Assembly: GCA_020002185.1 (NCBI GenBank)
Contig: CM034537.1
Span: 7,593,650 to 7,657,649, forward strand
Source: Paraescarpia echinospica
Taxonomy: Eukaryota; Annelida; Polychaeta; Sabellida; Siboglinidae
Length of the DNA: 64,000 bases
Reading direction: 5' to 3'
The position numbers and the translations under genes are program-made. The notes beneath the pieces were generated by a model. The model saw only the letters and a list, made by a program, of their open reading frames with translations. It did no database searches and had not been told where the DNA came from. Each line of letters opens with the position of its first letter. The stretch's first letter is position 1. Shown in pieces: positions 33,801 to 41,121 of the stretch.

Positions 33801-35528
33801 CACTACAAACAACATTACTTCTGGTACAACTACCAAGTCACACACTACAAACAACATTACTTCTGGTACAACTACCAATTCACACTACAAACAACATTCC
33901 TTCTGGTACAACTACCAAGTCACACTACAAACAACATTCCTTCTGGTACAATACAAAGTCACATTACAAACAACATTCTTTCTGGAACAACTACCAAGTC
34001 AACCTACAAACAACATTCCTTCTGGTACAATACCAAGTCACACTACAAACAACATTATTTCTGGTACAACTACCAAGTCACACTACAAACAACATTACTT
34101 CTGGTGCAACTACCAAGTCACACTACAAACAACATTACAAGATTTAACATTCCTTCTGGTACAATACCAAGTCACACTACAAACAACATTACTTCTGGTA
34201 CAACTACCAAGTCACACTACAAACAACATTACTTCTGGTACAACTACCAAGTCACACACTACAAACAACATTACTTCTGGTACAACTACCAATTCACACT
34301 ACAAACAACATTCCTTCTGGTACAACTACCAATACCCCGTTCACATGCACTAGAAGCAGGCCTCGAGCCAGTTTAGTTAATCCGCTTCCATGCACATTAA
34401 CTAAACCGGTTCAAATACCCTGTCGTGTTCACATTGCAACATCTTGAACCGGAGTAGACCCCTGTCAACTAATGCGGCTGTTTCGATTAATGACCACAAC
34501 ATTAGCGTGGTATTAATTAGATCAACTGATGCTCACAGGTACCGCCTACGGCACAGAATATCATTTTGATCCAAGATGGATGCACTTATAGAAAAGTACC
34601 GTTACTTCTCAAAGTTTATCACACATTGCAACTGCATATCTGTCTGTCAGAATGTCATTGGCTGAGAGAGCGGAGCTTTCAGAGAGTGGCACCCCGTCGT
34701 CACCATCCCTGTATACTAATTTCAACACGGCACTCTGATGCAATCCGGTCATACCCTGACTCCCCCATTTAGGCTACAGTCAACAATTCGGTCAAAGATA
34801 TGGCTGTTCGGCACCAACCTATCCAACTGGTGTTAGACCTCCTCCCTCTCTGCAGATGCCAAGGAACACCTTGACCGCATCCGTTGACCAAGTTGCTCCA
34901 TGATCTGTCACCTTATCTTGGATGTCGTTAGCGTGCATGATGTCAATGTGGAGGCAGCCAATGGTCACCGGCTGTGACATCTGGCATTGATCATGTCATA
35001 TTTTGTGCGACTTGGCACTAATCTGCTTTGCGTTCACACTAGCCATTTGAACTGGAGTAAAACTAAACTGGTGCGAAACCACTTCAAGGAGGTGTGAATA
35101 GTGTGAATGCTCTATGGTTTCGAAACCAGCTTTGCACTGGTTTAAAACTGCTAGTGTGAACGGGGTACAAGTCACACTACAAACAACATTCCTTCCAGTA
35201 TGACTACCAAGTCATGCAACAAACAACATTCCACATGGTATGACTACCAAGTCATACTACAAACAACATTCATTCTGGTATGACTACCAAGTCACATTAC
35301 ACGTATACAACATTCTTTCCTGTGTGACTACCAAGTTTGTGTTTATGTCCAACCACCTTGTTTCCAGTGACAAGTATAAAATAGCTGGTACACTGACCTG
35401 TATTTTGATTTTTGAAGTAAAATTAGACATTTTAAATTATATTAATGTGCTTACCTTTGATGGCTAAATATTTTTTGCCATCCATCAAAACATTTGGTAG
35501 CAGCTACCTCTGTTAATTCTGCTGTCAT
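17787..35528 (-). CDS. ESD: S-formylglutathione hydrolase / esterase D, complete nine-exon gene
   Basis: Hydrolyses S-formylglutathione to formate and glutathione, the last step of glutathione-dependent formaldehyde detoxification in the cytosol. Nine coding exons with GT..AG borders join in consistent phase to 855 nt, 284 residues plus stop; human ESD is 282. Exons: 35528-35455, 32965-32877, 31035-30937, 30673-30549, 29503-29439, 28006-27853, 27394-27329, 26230-26129, 17867-17787. The nucleophile motif GHSMGGHG spans the exon 5/6 junction. The other triad members are the conserved Asp in LIDQGKAD (exon 7/8) and the His in YDHSYYF (exon 9). Other hallmarks are [38 protein letters not shown] and [17 protein letters not shown]. 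No stop or frameshift is seen, so it looks functional. Intron 8 is 8.3 kb because of LINE insertions. The start is chosen at [19 protein letters not shown], which aligns with the human start. Confidence 0.95.
17876..18540. other. ESD intron 8, proximal part
   Basis: Intron sequence between exon 9 and the CR1-like LINE. No coding or repeat structure is recognised. Confidence 0.5.
18723..20789 (-). CDS. CR1-like ORF2, reverse transcriptase part
   Basis: An intact 688-residue frame. [16 protein letters not shown] and [19 protein letters not shown] (residues about 200-280) belong to the fingers. [37 protein letters not shown] and FADDTKVF (about residue 430) form the palm with the catalytic aspartates. 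[27 protein letters not shown] and [17 protein letters not shown] form the thumb and C-terminal part. The clade assignment (CR1/L2 group) rests on these motifs and the simple 3' repeat tail. The separate frame from the endonuclease means this copy is probably not autonomous. Confidence 0.9.
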   Translation of the reverse strand: MRKYLAKIDWNNTLKNKTATECWNILNNEIECIVDKFVPFKKQGKWTRKKYLSKEAIRKIKYKQMMWKSYRRTGNDEDYNIYKALNQGQATAEIRNSKRSYEHKLACNIKHDSKSFYAYVRSKQKVQDKVGPLEDSAGNIISEGFLMAEELNEYFSSVFTREDTSSLPVPEAKFKGAESDYLRQLIVTPKMVAKKIRAMKENKSPGVDGIPPKLLVEIVEQISIPLATVFNLSLEEGVIPLEWKEANIIPLFKKGSRNKSENYRPVSLTSVICKLLERLIKDHMVDFLVKHTLINPSQHGFLKARSYLTNMLCFLEDITRWVDDGSPVDIIYLDFQKAFDKVPHQRLLLKLKAHGIGNGIINWIEKWLIDRRQRVVVDGEASNWKSVLSGVPQGSVLGPILFLIYINDLDDDIASKVLTFADDTKVFRRIKSDGDRQHLQDDLDRLIKWSEKWQMLFNLGKCKCLHTGHRNEYVEYTMGGTVLSTTVKEKDLGLTITADMKVSEQCGIAASKGNQILGLIRRNIAYKEKELIIPLYKTIVRPHLEYCIQAWRPYRKKDIDMLERVQRRATKMIPKLRDLSYEKRLKEFGLTTLETRRLRGDQIEVFKILNGYENIDRNMFFSVKKDRKTRGHEVTLVKEQCRLDVRKFSFSQRTVNEWNRLSDDCVGASSVNMFKNKIDTYLRRAGYM
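20786..21622 (-). pseudogene. CR1-like ORF2, endonuclease part
   Basis: 278 residues. The AP-endonuclease shows [25 protein letters not shown] (metal-binding Glu), [33 protein letters not shown] and LGSSDHNQI (catalytic Asp-His). It nicks target DNA to prime reverse transcription. A single-base frameshift near 20,820 separates it from the reverse transcriptase; otherwise one polyprotein would result. Confidence 0.88.
21600..22969 (-). pseudogene. CR1-like ORF1: cysteine-rich finger plus SGNH esterase, frameshifted
   Basis: Starts [20 protein letters not shown]; the cysteine pattern CNDCQ..C.....FRCMGC (residues about 16-48) resembles a PHD-like finger. A charged, low-complexity middle part follows, broken by frame changes (about 22,520-22,120). 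The C-terminal part begins [15 protein letters not shown] (about 22,085) with the SGNH block I Ser. It continues [16 protein letters not shown], a decayed GTN-like block, [13 protein letters not shown] and [14 protein letters not shown] with the catalytic Asp/His pair (about 21,660). SGNH-bearing ORF1 proteins are known in CR1/L2 elements and are thought to aid nucleic-acid or lipid interaction during retrotransposition. At least three frameshifts are present, at about 22,500-22,100, 21,900 and 21,730. Confidence 0.75.
23011..23660. other. ESD intron 8, LINE leader and flank
   Basis: AT-rich, non-coding; may include the LINE 5' untranslated region. A (TA)n tract lies at about 23,421-23,437. 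CTGTATTGCATAGTTCTTTT at about 23,617 resembles CTGTATTACACAGTTCTGTC at 18,523, on the other side of the LINE. Confidence 0.45.
23690..24180. repeat. Minisatellite, about 22-28-bp units
   Basis: Irregular tandem units like GTGAACCATGGTGGTGACAC and ATGACACT, about 20 copies with length variants. One more unit reappears at 24,391-24,415 after an inserted LINE/SINE tail. Open frames on the minus strand here are products of the repeat. Confidence 0.9.
24185..24390 (+). mobile_element. Short LINE/SINE 3' end inside the minisatellite
   Basis: An AT-rich segment ending ATTAAATAAAGCTTTTACTACT with an (ACT)n tail, typical of a LINE 3' end. Minisatellite units continue on both sides, so it inserted into the array. 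Confidence 0.5.
24785..25724 (-). mobile_element. Second, partial copy of the CR1-like LINE
   Basis: Nearly identical to 18,628-19,555 of the first copy, with few substitutions and one or two indels (for example a lost base at about 25,372 and 25,520). It covers the region around FADDTKVF through the C-terminus. It lacks the terminal ATTTG tail and stops at TTTAACAAGATTTAACAAG, so it is cut at both ends. Confidence 0.92.
25725..26128. other. ESD intron 8, distal part
   Basis: No recognised feature between the partial LINE and exon 8. Confidence 0.4.
26129..26230 (-). CDS. ESD: ESD exon 8
   Basis: 102 nt, acceptor TATAG, donor GTAAGC. Encodes [17 protein letters not shown] and PLQLRMQD. Confidence 0.93.
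26240..26820. repeat. 16-bp minisatellite in ESD intron 7
   Basis: About 35 units of TACCCTCATTAGGCCA with variants (TACCCTCATTAGACTG, TATCCTCATTAGGC). It starts about 20 bp upstream of the exon 8 acceptor. Confidence 0.93.
26821..27328. other. Rest of ESD intron 7
   Basis: Open stretches of 60-135 codons on both strands without known motifs. Nothing else recognised. Confidence 0.4.
27329..27394 (-). CDS. ESD: ESD exon 7
   Basis: 66 nt, 22 codons, phase 0 on both sides, acceptor TTTCAG, donor GTATGT. Encodes [15 protein letters not shown] and VDILIDQ. Its 5' half is the seed of the 46-bp repeat in intron 6. Confidence 0.9.
27361..27590 (-). repeat. 46-bp minisatellite containing the 5' half of ESD exon 7
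   Basis: Five units of 46 bp. The first unit is exon 7 bases 27,361-27,394 plus its acceptor. Units 2-5, in intron 6, keep CACAATCCTGCATGAGATAA and ATCATATCT with 75-85% similarity. On the minus strand they are decayed copies of TATGATGCCTGTCATCTCAT and GCAGGATTATG. Confidence 0.9.
27779..27810. repeat. (GT)n microsatellite
   Basis: Uninterrupted GTGTGT tract of about 30 bp in ESD intron 6. Confidence 0.95.
27853..28006 (-). CDS. ESD: ESD exon 6
   Basis: 154 nt, acceptor TTCAG, donor GTAGTA. Completes the catalytic serine codon and continues [17 protein letters not shown], then [11 protein letters not shown]. Confidence 0.95.
28030..28790. repeat. 31-bp minisatellite in ESD intron 5
   Basis: About 24 units of TCTCATACACAACTTATTAT plus CTGTGGTGATG. 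Variants TCACATGCACAAC and GATATCTC occur in patterned alternation. Begins about 25 bp upstream of the exon 6 acceptor. Confidence 0.95.
28791..29438. other. Rest of ESD intron 5
   Basis: About 28,839-29,020 (AAGGCCACGGGCACCTCGTG onward) resembles an interspersed repeat; a similar opening, AAGGCCAGGCACCCCAGGTC, occurs at 55,390. No coding sequence is seen. Confidence 0.4.
29439..29503 (-). CDS. ESD: ESD exon 5
   Basis: 65 nt, acceptor TTTTGCAG, donor GTAAAA. Encodes [11 protein letters not shown] and VFGH, ending two bases into the catalytic serine codon. Confidence 0.92.
29610..29797. repeat. 21-bp minisatellite in ESD intron 4
   Basis: Nine nearly perfect units of TATTGTTATATGGCTAATCT plus G. 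The near identity suggests a recent expansion. Confidence 0.95.
29798..30548. other. Rest of ESD intron 4
   Basis: AT-rich, nothing recognised. Confidence 0.4.
30549..30673 (-). CDS. ESD: ESD exon 4
   Basis: 125 nt, acceptor TTTAG, donor GTGATG (weaker). Encodes [20 protein letters not shown] and [11 protein letters not shown]. Its acceptor and first 13 bases are copied in the 31-bp repeat of intron 3. Confidence 0.95.
30661..30805 (-). repeat. 31-bp repeat copying the exon 4 splice acceptor
   Basis: Units of ATGTTGCACCCTCCTAAACA plus CAACACAATTG. The first unit includes the first 13 coding bases of exon 4 and its TTTAG acceptor. Three to four further, partly deleted units follow upstream in intron 3, several keeping TTTAGGAGG. 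Confidence 0.88.
30937..31035 (-). CDS. ESD: ESD exon 3
   Basis: 99 nt, acceptor TTAG, donor GTAAGT. Encodes [16 protein letters not shown] and AIVAPDTSP, near the oxyanion and substrate region of the family. Confidence 0.93.
31036..32876. other. ESD intron 2
   Basis: No exon or clear minisatellite. Two similar segments at about 32,200-32,245 and 32,390-32,425 (GAGAT.GGG.CGCTTG) suggest a small old duplication. Confidence 0.4.
32877..32965 (-). CDS. ESD: ESD exon 2
   Basis: 89 nt between a CAG-type acceptor (32,967-32,966) and donor GTAAGA. Encodes [18 protein letters not shown] and PVLYWLS. Confidence 0.92.
32990..34330. repeat. 40-bp minisatellite with a 320-bp higher-order repeat, ESD intron 1
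   Basis: Units of CAAGTCACACTACAAACAAC plus ATTACTTCTGGTACAACTAC (40 bp, with 37-bp variants ending in ATAC). A marker unit, TCTGGAACAACTACCAAGTC, recurs at 33,341, 33,661 and 33,981, exactly 320 bp apart. Blocks of about eight units have therefore been duplicated. The array resumes at 35,168-35,330 after an inserted element. The long plus-strand open frame through it is a repeat artefact. Confidence 0.95.
34335..35165. mobile_element. DNA transposon relic inserted in the minisatellite
   Basis: Starts CCCCGTTCACATGCACTAG and ends CTAGTGTGAACGGGG, inverted repeats of about 12-16 bp, with TA on both sides as a likely target duplication. The interior also holds AACTGGTTT/AAACCAGT-type words at both ends. 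On the minus strand [15 protein letters not shown] (about 34,890-34,850) looks like a decayed Myb/SANT-type helix, as in Harbinger-related elements. No transposase is intact. Confidence 0.65.
35455..35528 (-). CDS. ESD: ESD exon 1
   Basis: 74 nt, 24 codons plus two bases; encodes [19 protein letters not shown] and ends FSHQ. Donor GTAAGC. Untranslated leader not defined. Confidence 0.85.
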
Positions 35529-36900
35529 GCTGATTTCTACAAAACAAACACAAATTTCAAAACTGCTCTGCAATACACAATTCTTAAACAACTCAAGCAT
35601 GTGTTGTCATACATTGCTTTCTCTTGTATGTATTACTGCTTCTATTAGCCTATTAACTTCATTTTTACTTGTTTGTATGCCCGGGGGGACACTACCCTTA
35701 CATCTGGATAGGGGTGTGCAGCCGAAGGTCACATACCCTTACCCTTGATAAGGGCATCCAATATAAAAAAAAGTATACCCTTGATCTAGGGACAAATTTA
35801 AGAGACAATTTTTAAATAAGTATTTAATTCATATAAACACATCTATAGGTGTGTGTATTCCGATACATATATGCACATTGCACCTAAATTGCCCCGAGTA
35901 GTTGCCGATATATAATGAAATATACATGATAGGTAACCATGAATGATGCGATAAAAACCTAGCCTTGTTCTAGGGAGAGTTCCTCGAAATGATACCCTTG
36001 TCGAGGGAACTTCTGTATAATGTTGGCCCTTGTTCTAGGGAGAACATGTGAAAAACAGACCGTTGATCAAGAATTTTAAAAAATTTTCCATGCCCTTGTA
36101 ATGGCGTTGATAGTAACGGTGGTGAGAAATTAATGATTTTCTGGGTATTATGTAAAACGCAGTGCCCGCTTTATTACTGCCCATTGTAAAGTTCTATATA
36201 TCAAGATGTTTCATTATGGCCTATCTCAGTCAGTATATCTTCAATTTCGACAAAAAACTGCATATATATACTAAAATTGTTGGTAATGGTGGTGAAATTC
36301 AATGAACATTTCTGATATATATGTGAAAATTACACAGCAAACGCCATGTTAGTCATGGTACAGTGACCATTTGGGCAAACAGTGGCGCTTCATAATGAAT
36401 GAAGCATTATTTGGTGAGCTGTGATTGGATAAATATACTAAATCGGTAACAGTGTTGGAAATATGTAAGAACAAATGTAAGTACATTTATAAAGCTATTG
36501 CAAACTCTTAGATACCTTGTAAATTAGTTTACCTACAAATGCATTTTCAATGAGGAATGTCAGCTGGGACTGCCTACGAGTAACGGCAGGAAGTCGTCAC
36601 CTCGCAGTGTCACAATAACTAATTCTGACTTTAAAAAAAGTAACAGAAAATTAATTCTAAACTTAATTCTTAAATTCAAAGGGGATAATGGACCCTGCCT
36701 TGGATGTGCTCATGCCATGCCCTTAGATGGGAATGCCCATGGATGGGCATGCCATGACCCATGGCCATTCCCATGCATGCATACCACTTTATTAACTTTC
36801 CAATGACGTCAATGTCAATCACAATGAAGCTTTATTGCTGTCATGCGTTGTGCCGCAACAGTGACTGACGTCAGAGGCCTTCATGTTGCGTTTATAGACG
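35529..36900. other. Region upstream of ESD with degenerate repeats
   Basis: Should contain the ESD promoter; no clear TATA box is identified. 35,680-36,050 has repeated near-palindromic words CCCTTGATCTAGGG, CCTTGTTCTAGGG and CCCTTGTCGAGGG. 36,690-36,780 is rich in GCCCATGGATGGGCATGCC-type palindromes. Confidence 0.45.
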
Positions 36901-36959
36901 TCCTTGAAGAATATTCGTACACAAATATCTACCACTGTCATATACTCATTCATACAACT

Positions 36960-37130
36960 GAGTGAACTGGTGCAACGTAGCCGTAGAGTGAACGAATTTG
37001 CACAGCTCCAGCCTGGGGCCCAGGCACAGCCAGGCCCAGAGCCGAGGAACAGGCCAAGGCAAGGGCAAGGTTCAACAGCGACGACACCGTCGCACAGGTT
37101 AATGCCATGGTCGAGAGTCCGAACCTACAA
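36960..37130 (-). mobile_element. Degenerate tRNA-SINE copy
   Basis: Reverse complement of words in the SINE at 4757: CGGACTCTCGACC (from GGTCGAGAGTCCG at about 37,108) and AATTCGTTCAC (from about 36,990). The B box is lost. Confidence 0.5.
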
Positions 37131-38745
37131 CGTACAACAATAGCTGCGTTTAGACTAATTATAATAATACTCCTAACCCTAATTAGTAATGATATTTTAC
37201 ACTAACCATAAAATATATTCCCGTCGTTTGATCGATTTCCCCCTTGCTTGACCCTAGCGGCAGAAAGATACAAAAGATATTGATACAAAATGCCCACAGA
37301 GGGCGCTTAAATTTTTACGCAAACGAGAAGACAAAATTATAACGGCCCACACTAAAAGGCGGACCGTGAACTGGCGGACCGGGCGCACCACATTCACAAG
37401 GATGCGCGAAATCTTTGTTCCCTCCCTGTTCGTAAATTTTGGAGTGTATTTTATTATTGTATTATTACACAATATTAACAATTCTAAACATAATACCTGA
37501 ATGGTGTAAGAAAATCTTAACATAATAATAAATTAAAAGTTTACTTACTATAAAAAGAATTCTCTGAATATCCCACTCAGAGTTAGTTTATTTAAATCGT
37601 TTGATGTAACCACTCGTCTAACGGTACGTGTTTTCACGGGACGCTATCACCTGTTATTGAAATCTGACCTTATTGAAACAATTACGATAGACTCAGGTGA
37701 GGAATTCTGAGGCTCCAGCAGTCTTTTGATTTTGTTTGATCTATTGTACAGGGGTAGGCATATTTGGTTTGATTTCAGTTGGATTGCACTGCTAGCTCCA
37801 TATGTGTTAGTGAGAGTGTGAGTAGTTCACGTTATTTGAATGTTCTTGTTAACTGAGATCGTGGACAGCATCTCTGTGACTACTTTGTTTTGTAGGCCTA
37901 ATTAATGCTGGTGTTTATGATACTTTAATAAATTCATTTTGTAATTATATAATCAATACCCAATTTAAGTTAGCTTAATCTAAATTATAACATAGATATG
38001 GCCTACAGTTATATTAATATTTTTAATATAAATCTTAGCATGTAAATGACTGCATACTTTTTATGTATGAATATCTGTACATACTGTTTATAACATTTGA
38101 GACTGACATGAAACAATTATTTGAATATATTTCAGAGTTAATTAGTTCATATACAGTAGGCCTATTGGTATATCGCATTTGTTTTAACTGTTGTTGGAAT
38201 GTAATATTTAGGTATTATTAGATTTATTTATGCAACTAGGACAACTCTACCTATAATAAGTTTACTTAACACAAAAGTCAAATGAAAAATGTTATATACA
38301 AAAAAAAACAATTAATAGTAAGCCAGCTGTTTTATAGATGATAAAAGAATACAAGGACTAACTGTCACCAACAACAAAGGTGGGGAACAGGCCATATGCA
38401 ACCTATTCATTTGCCAAGTCTTTGTATTATAATTTGGTTGTGTGACTTTGTAACATTCATTTGTTCATTGTTCCATTGTTAGCTGAGCAGTTGAGTAGAT
38501 ATTCCACATGCTTTGACAGCTACTCATGTCTTCCCATGTTTTGTAAGTTACTACAAACAATAGCTATCTAGAAGAGGTATAACTCCAGCGGTGTGTCTTT
38601 GATGCAGCACTTCTGACTTGGTTTAAAGGAACACATTGTACTACAAATAACTTTTGAGGTGAGCATGTAGGTATTTAAAGGCATAGATAATGTTTGGTGG
38701 ACATTCCCCCAATGACCAGTTTGTGTTGTTGACATCACTGCTGTC

Positions 38746-39095
38746 ATGGCTGTTCAAGTGCACGTGTATTCTGATTCAATTTTTAAATATTTACCACATT
38801 TTGTGAACACACATCTTGGTTGTGTGGAATTTAGTTCCTTTGTCAAAAGAAGGGCTACCATAACAGCAATGAGTAATGACATTTGCTCTGCTAGTCAGGT
38901 CAAGGGCAACCCACACGCCGTGGTTGTGCATGCTGGCACAGACAGTTTGGCCGATTATGTTTTTGAGGTAAGAGTGGGACTGAAATGGGAACAAATAGTG
39001 GACCAGTATGTTCGACTTGCCGAGAAGGTTCAAGATTTGTACAACAATGAAACGCTCATAGTTACGTGAGCCGTCCTTCCAAGATTAGATTGGTA
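38746..39095 (+). pseudogene. SGNH-hydrolase-like fragment
   Basis: A trace starting MAVQVHVYSDSIFKYL (block I Ser in SDS), then RRATITAMSNDI, NPHAVVVHAGTD (block III-like G.D) and VDQYVRLAEKVQDLY. A TGA interrupts just before AVLPRLDW, which is followed by a GTAAGT donor-like site. Such SGNH domains are common in invertebrate transposon proteins. The function of this copy is unknown and it appears broken. Confidence 0.5.
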
Positions 39096-39121
39096 AGTGC
39101 TCTATGATAACAAGTTATACA

Positions 39122-39830
39122 TAGAATAGAATAGAACTTTATTTCGGTCACAATACACATTTCTGAATATATTTACAATTGATTACAAAAAAACAATACT
39201 GCAACCGAGGAGATCTTCTGGAAAACCCAAGAGGCTTATGTCGAGAACCACCTGGACAATCACCATTATATCAGTCAGGTTCTTTATACCTTAAAATTAC
39301 AAGGTAACATTAAAACAGTACATTCAACTGGAACAAGGTGAATAGTATATACATGAATAGGTGTTTTTATAAATGAAATTGGTTGTCTGCTAAAGAAATA
39401 TATAGAAAGTTACATATTGGGACATGGTATAGTTTTTTGACTAGATTAAAGGTTAAACATCAGTAACACATTGAATAAAACAAAACAAAAACGTAATCAC
39501 TTATAATGCCATGATAAATTATGATAGGTTATGAGTAGAATATAAAATAAGACATTTCAAGAGTTCAAAGATACTTAGACAGTAATAGCTCTTTTAGTTT
39601 CTTTTTAAACTGATTTACGGATACAGGTTGCTGTAGAACATAAGGTAGGTCATTCCAGAAAATTGGTCCTGAATAATTTATTGTAAATTTCCTAGTGTTT
39701 GTTCTTATTTGTTGGATGTAATATGCACTTTGGTTTCTTAGGTTATGGTCGTGAATGTTATCAGTTTGTAGAAACATTGAAGACATGTTATCTGGAAGTT
39801 GTTTATTCATTACTTTATGCATAAAGATAC
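39122..39830 (-). pseudogene. LINE 3' end
   Basis: Minus strand encodes NLRNQSAYYIQQIRT and INYSGPIFWNDLPYVLQ, with SVNQFKKKLKELLL at the end (39,822-39,565). This is the usual C-terminus of LINE ORF2. It is followed by a 3' untranslated region ending AATAAAGTTCTATTCTATTC at about 39,122. Confidence 0.8.
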
Positions 39831-40900
39831 CTAGCTGATGTTTGTACAGATCCAGCAGATAGACTTATTGTGCAAGAAACTACATAACAACGTACACAGG
39901 TAACACCAACATATCAATATCACACTGTTAAAGCTACAGTTAGACGATCATTGAAATTGGTTAAATCAAAACCTCTGAGAGAGAAAATAGATGTAGCAAG
40001 TGGTACCATCAAAGATGTTCTAAGTCTCCCTATGATGTAAATGTTCCATGGTTTTGCTGCTTGTGTGAGTAAAAGACCAAGGAAAGCACCTTCAAAATTC
40101 CAGTAAGAAAGCCATACATGTTAATATCACTTATTATCTTAGTACTTTCTCATTTTACACCTCTGTAAAATCATCACAAATATATCTATGACTTTGTCTT
40201 ATGAAATAGTCCCTACTTCATGCTTTATTATGTCTTGTGTCTTTATATTGGTCACTAATTGATGTGTTGAATTTGACAAAATTGTCCTAGTATTTTATTT
40301 GCATGTCCTCAGCAAAAGTTAAAATATGGATGCTGTGTTTGTAACAATTGTGTAACTTGTAGCTTTGTACATGCACAGGCCTTTCGAGCACTGTATATAT
40401 GTATACAGGTGTATTTATATCTATACATATATATGTATATATATATTATATTTATTATGTGTTCATGTTGTTGTGTCAATGGCAGCAGATGTTATTGTTG
40501 TGGTCAGTCTATTGTAGTGCTGTGGATACATGTATTGATTTTTGTTATTTTTGTTCGGTATTACAGTAATATTAAGAAAAGATTGTTCACTTATGTATTT
40601 AACTTCTTGGGGTGTCATCAGAATAGTTGTCACTGATTCATGCATACATTCATAGCAGCTGTTTATTATCTTATTTTACATGTGGTTTGTTAATTGTACA
40701 TAATATTATCATCACAGCAATCATGAAAATAAATACAAACAAATCCAAGAATTGTTATTATTATTAATTGTACTGTTGTGTTCATTTTGTAAAACCATTA
40801 ATGTCTTCTCATATTTCCACGCATAATATTAATGAAAGACATCTCAATGTTTATATAAACGAACGCACAAGAGCGCACCCTAAGGAACAACGCACGTAAA
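39831..40900. other. Non-coding upstream of the ACIN1-like gene
   Basis: Includes a TATA-rich microsatellite (40,390-40,460). No exon recognised. Confidence 0.4.
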
Positions 40901-40995
40901 CATGGAACGTAGAGATCGCGCGCATCCTTGTGAATGTGGTCCGCCTGATCCGCCCGTTCGCGGTCCGCCTTTTAGTGTGGGCCCATTATAACAAA

Positions 40996-41121
40996 ATGGC
41001 GGACATAGTAGGAGGGAGGCCTATTCGTGAACTTCGTGTAATTGATTTGAAGAAAGAACTCGAAGCCAGGTCGCTTTCAAAAAGTGGAAGTAAGAAGGAT
41101 CTAGTTGAGCGTCTCAGGAAT
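40996..41121 (+). CDS. ACIN1: ACIN1-like exon 1 (SAP domain)
   Basis: 42 codons from MADIVGGRPI to LVERLRN, donor GTGAGT, phase 0. The ATG context is AACAAAATGGC. The inverted repeat of an upstream element ends about 10 bp before the ATG. Confidence 0.82.

Larger units (their letters stand above)
37344..40985. mobile_element. Candidate 3.6-kb element with 65-bp inverted repeats ending at the ACIN1-like start codon
   Basis: 37,344-37,410 (GGCCCACACTAAAAGGCGGA, then CC..., ending TTCACAAGGATGCGCG) is repeated inverted at 40,920-40,985 with about 85% identity. TTATAAC flanks both outer sides (37,337-37,343 and 40,986-40,992), a possible target duplication. The interior holds a decayed SGNH-like coding trace and a LINE 3' end. 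An inverted duplication of a promoter segment is the alternative explanation. Confidence 0.55.

Noticed and set aside
33070..34353. 427-codon plus-strand open frame rich in Thr, Asn and Gln
   Set aside because: It is the 40-bp minisatellite of ESD intron 1 read in three rotating frames; no start context, no homology, antisense to ESD.
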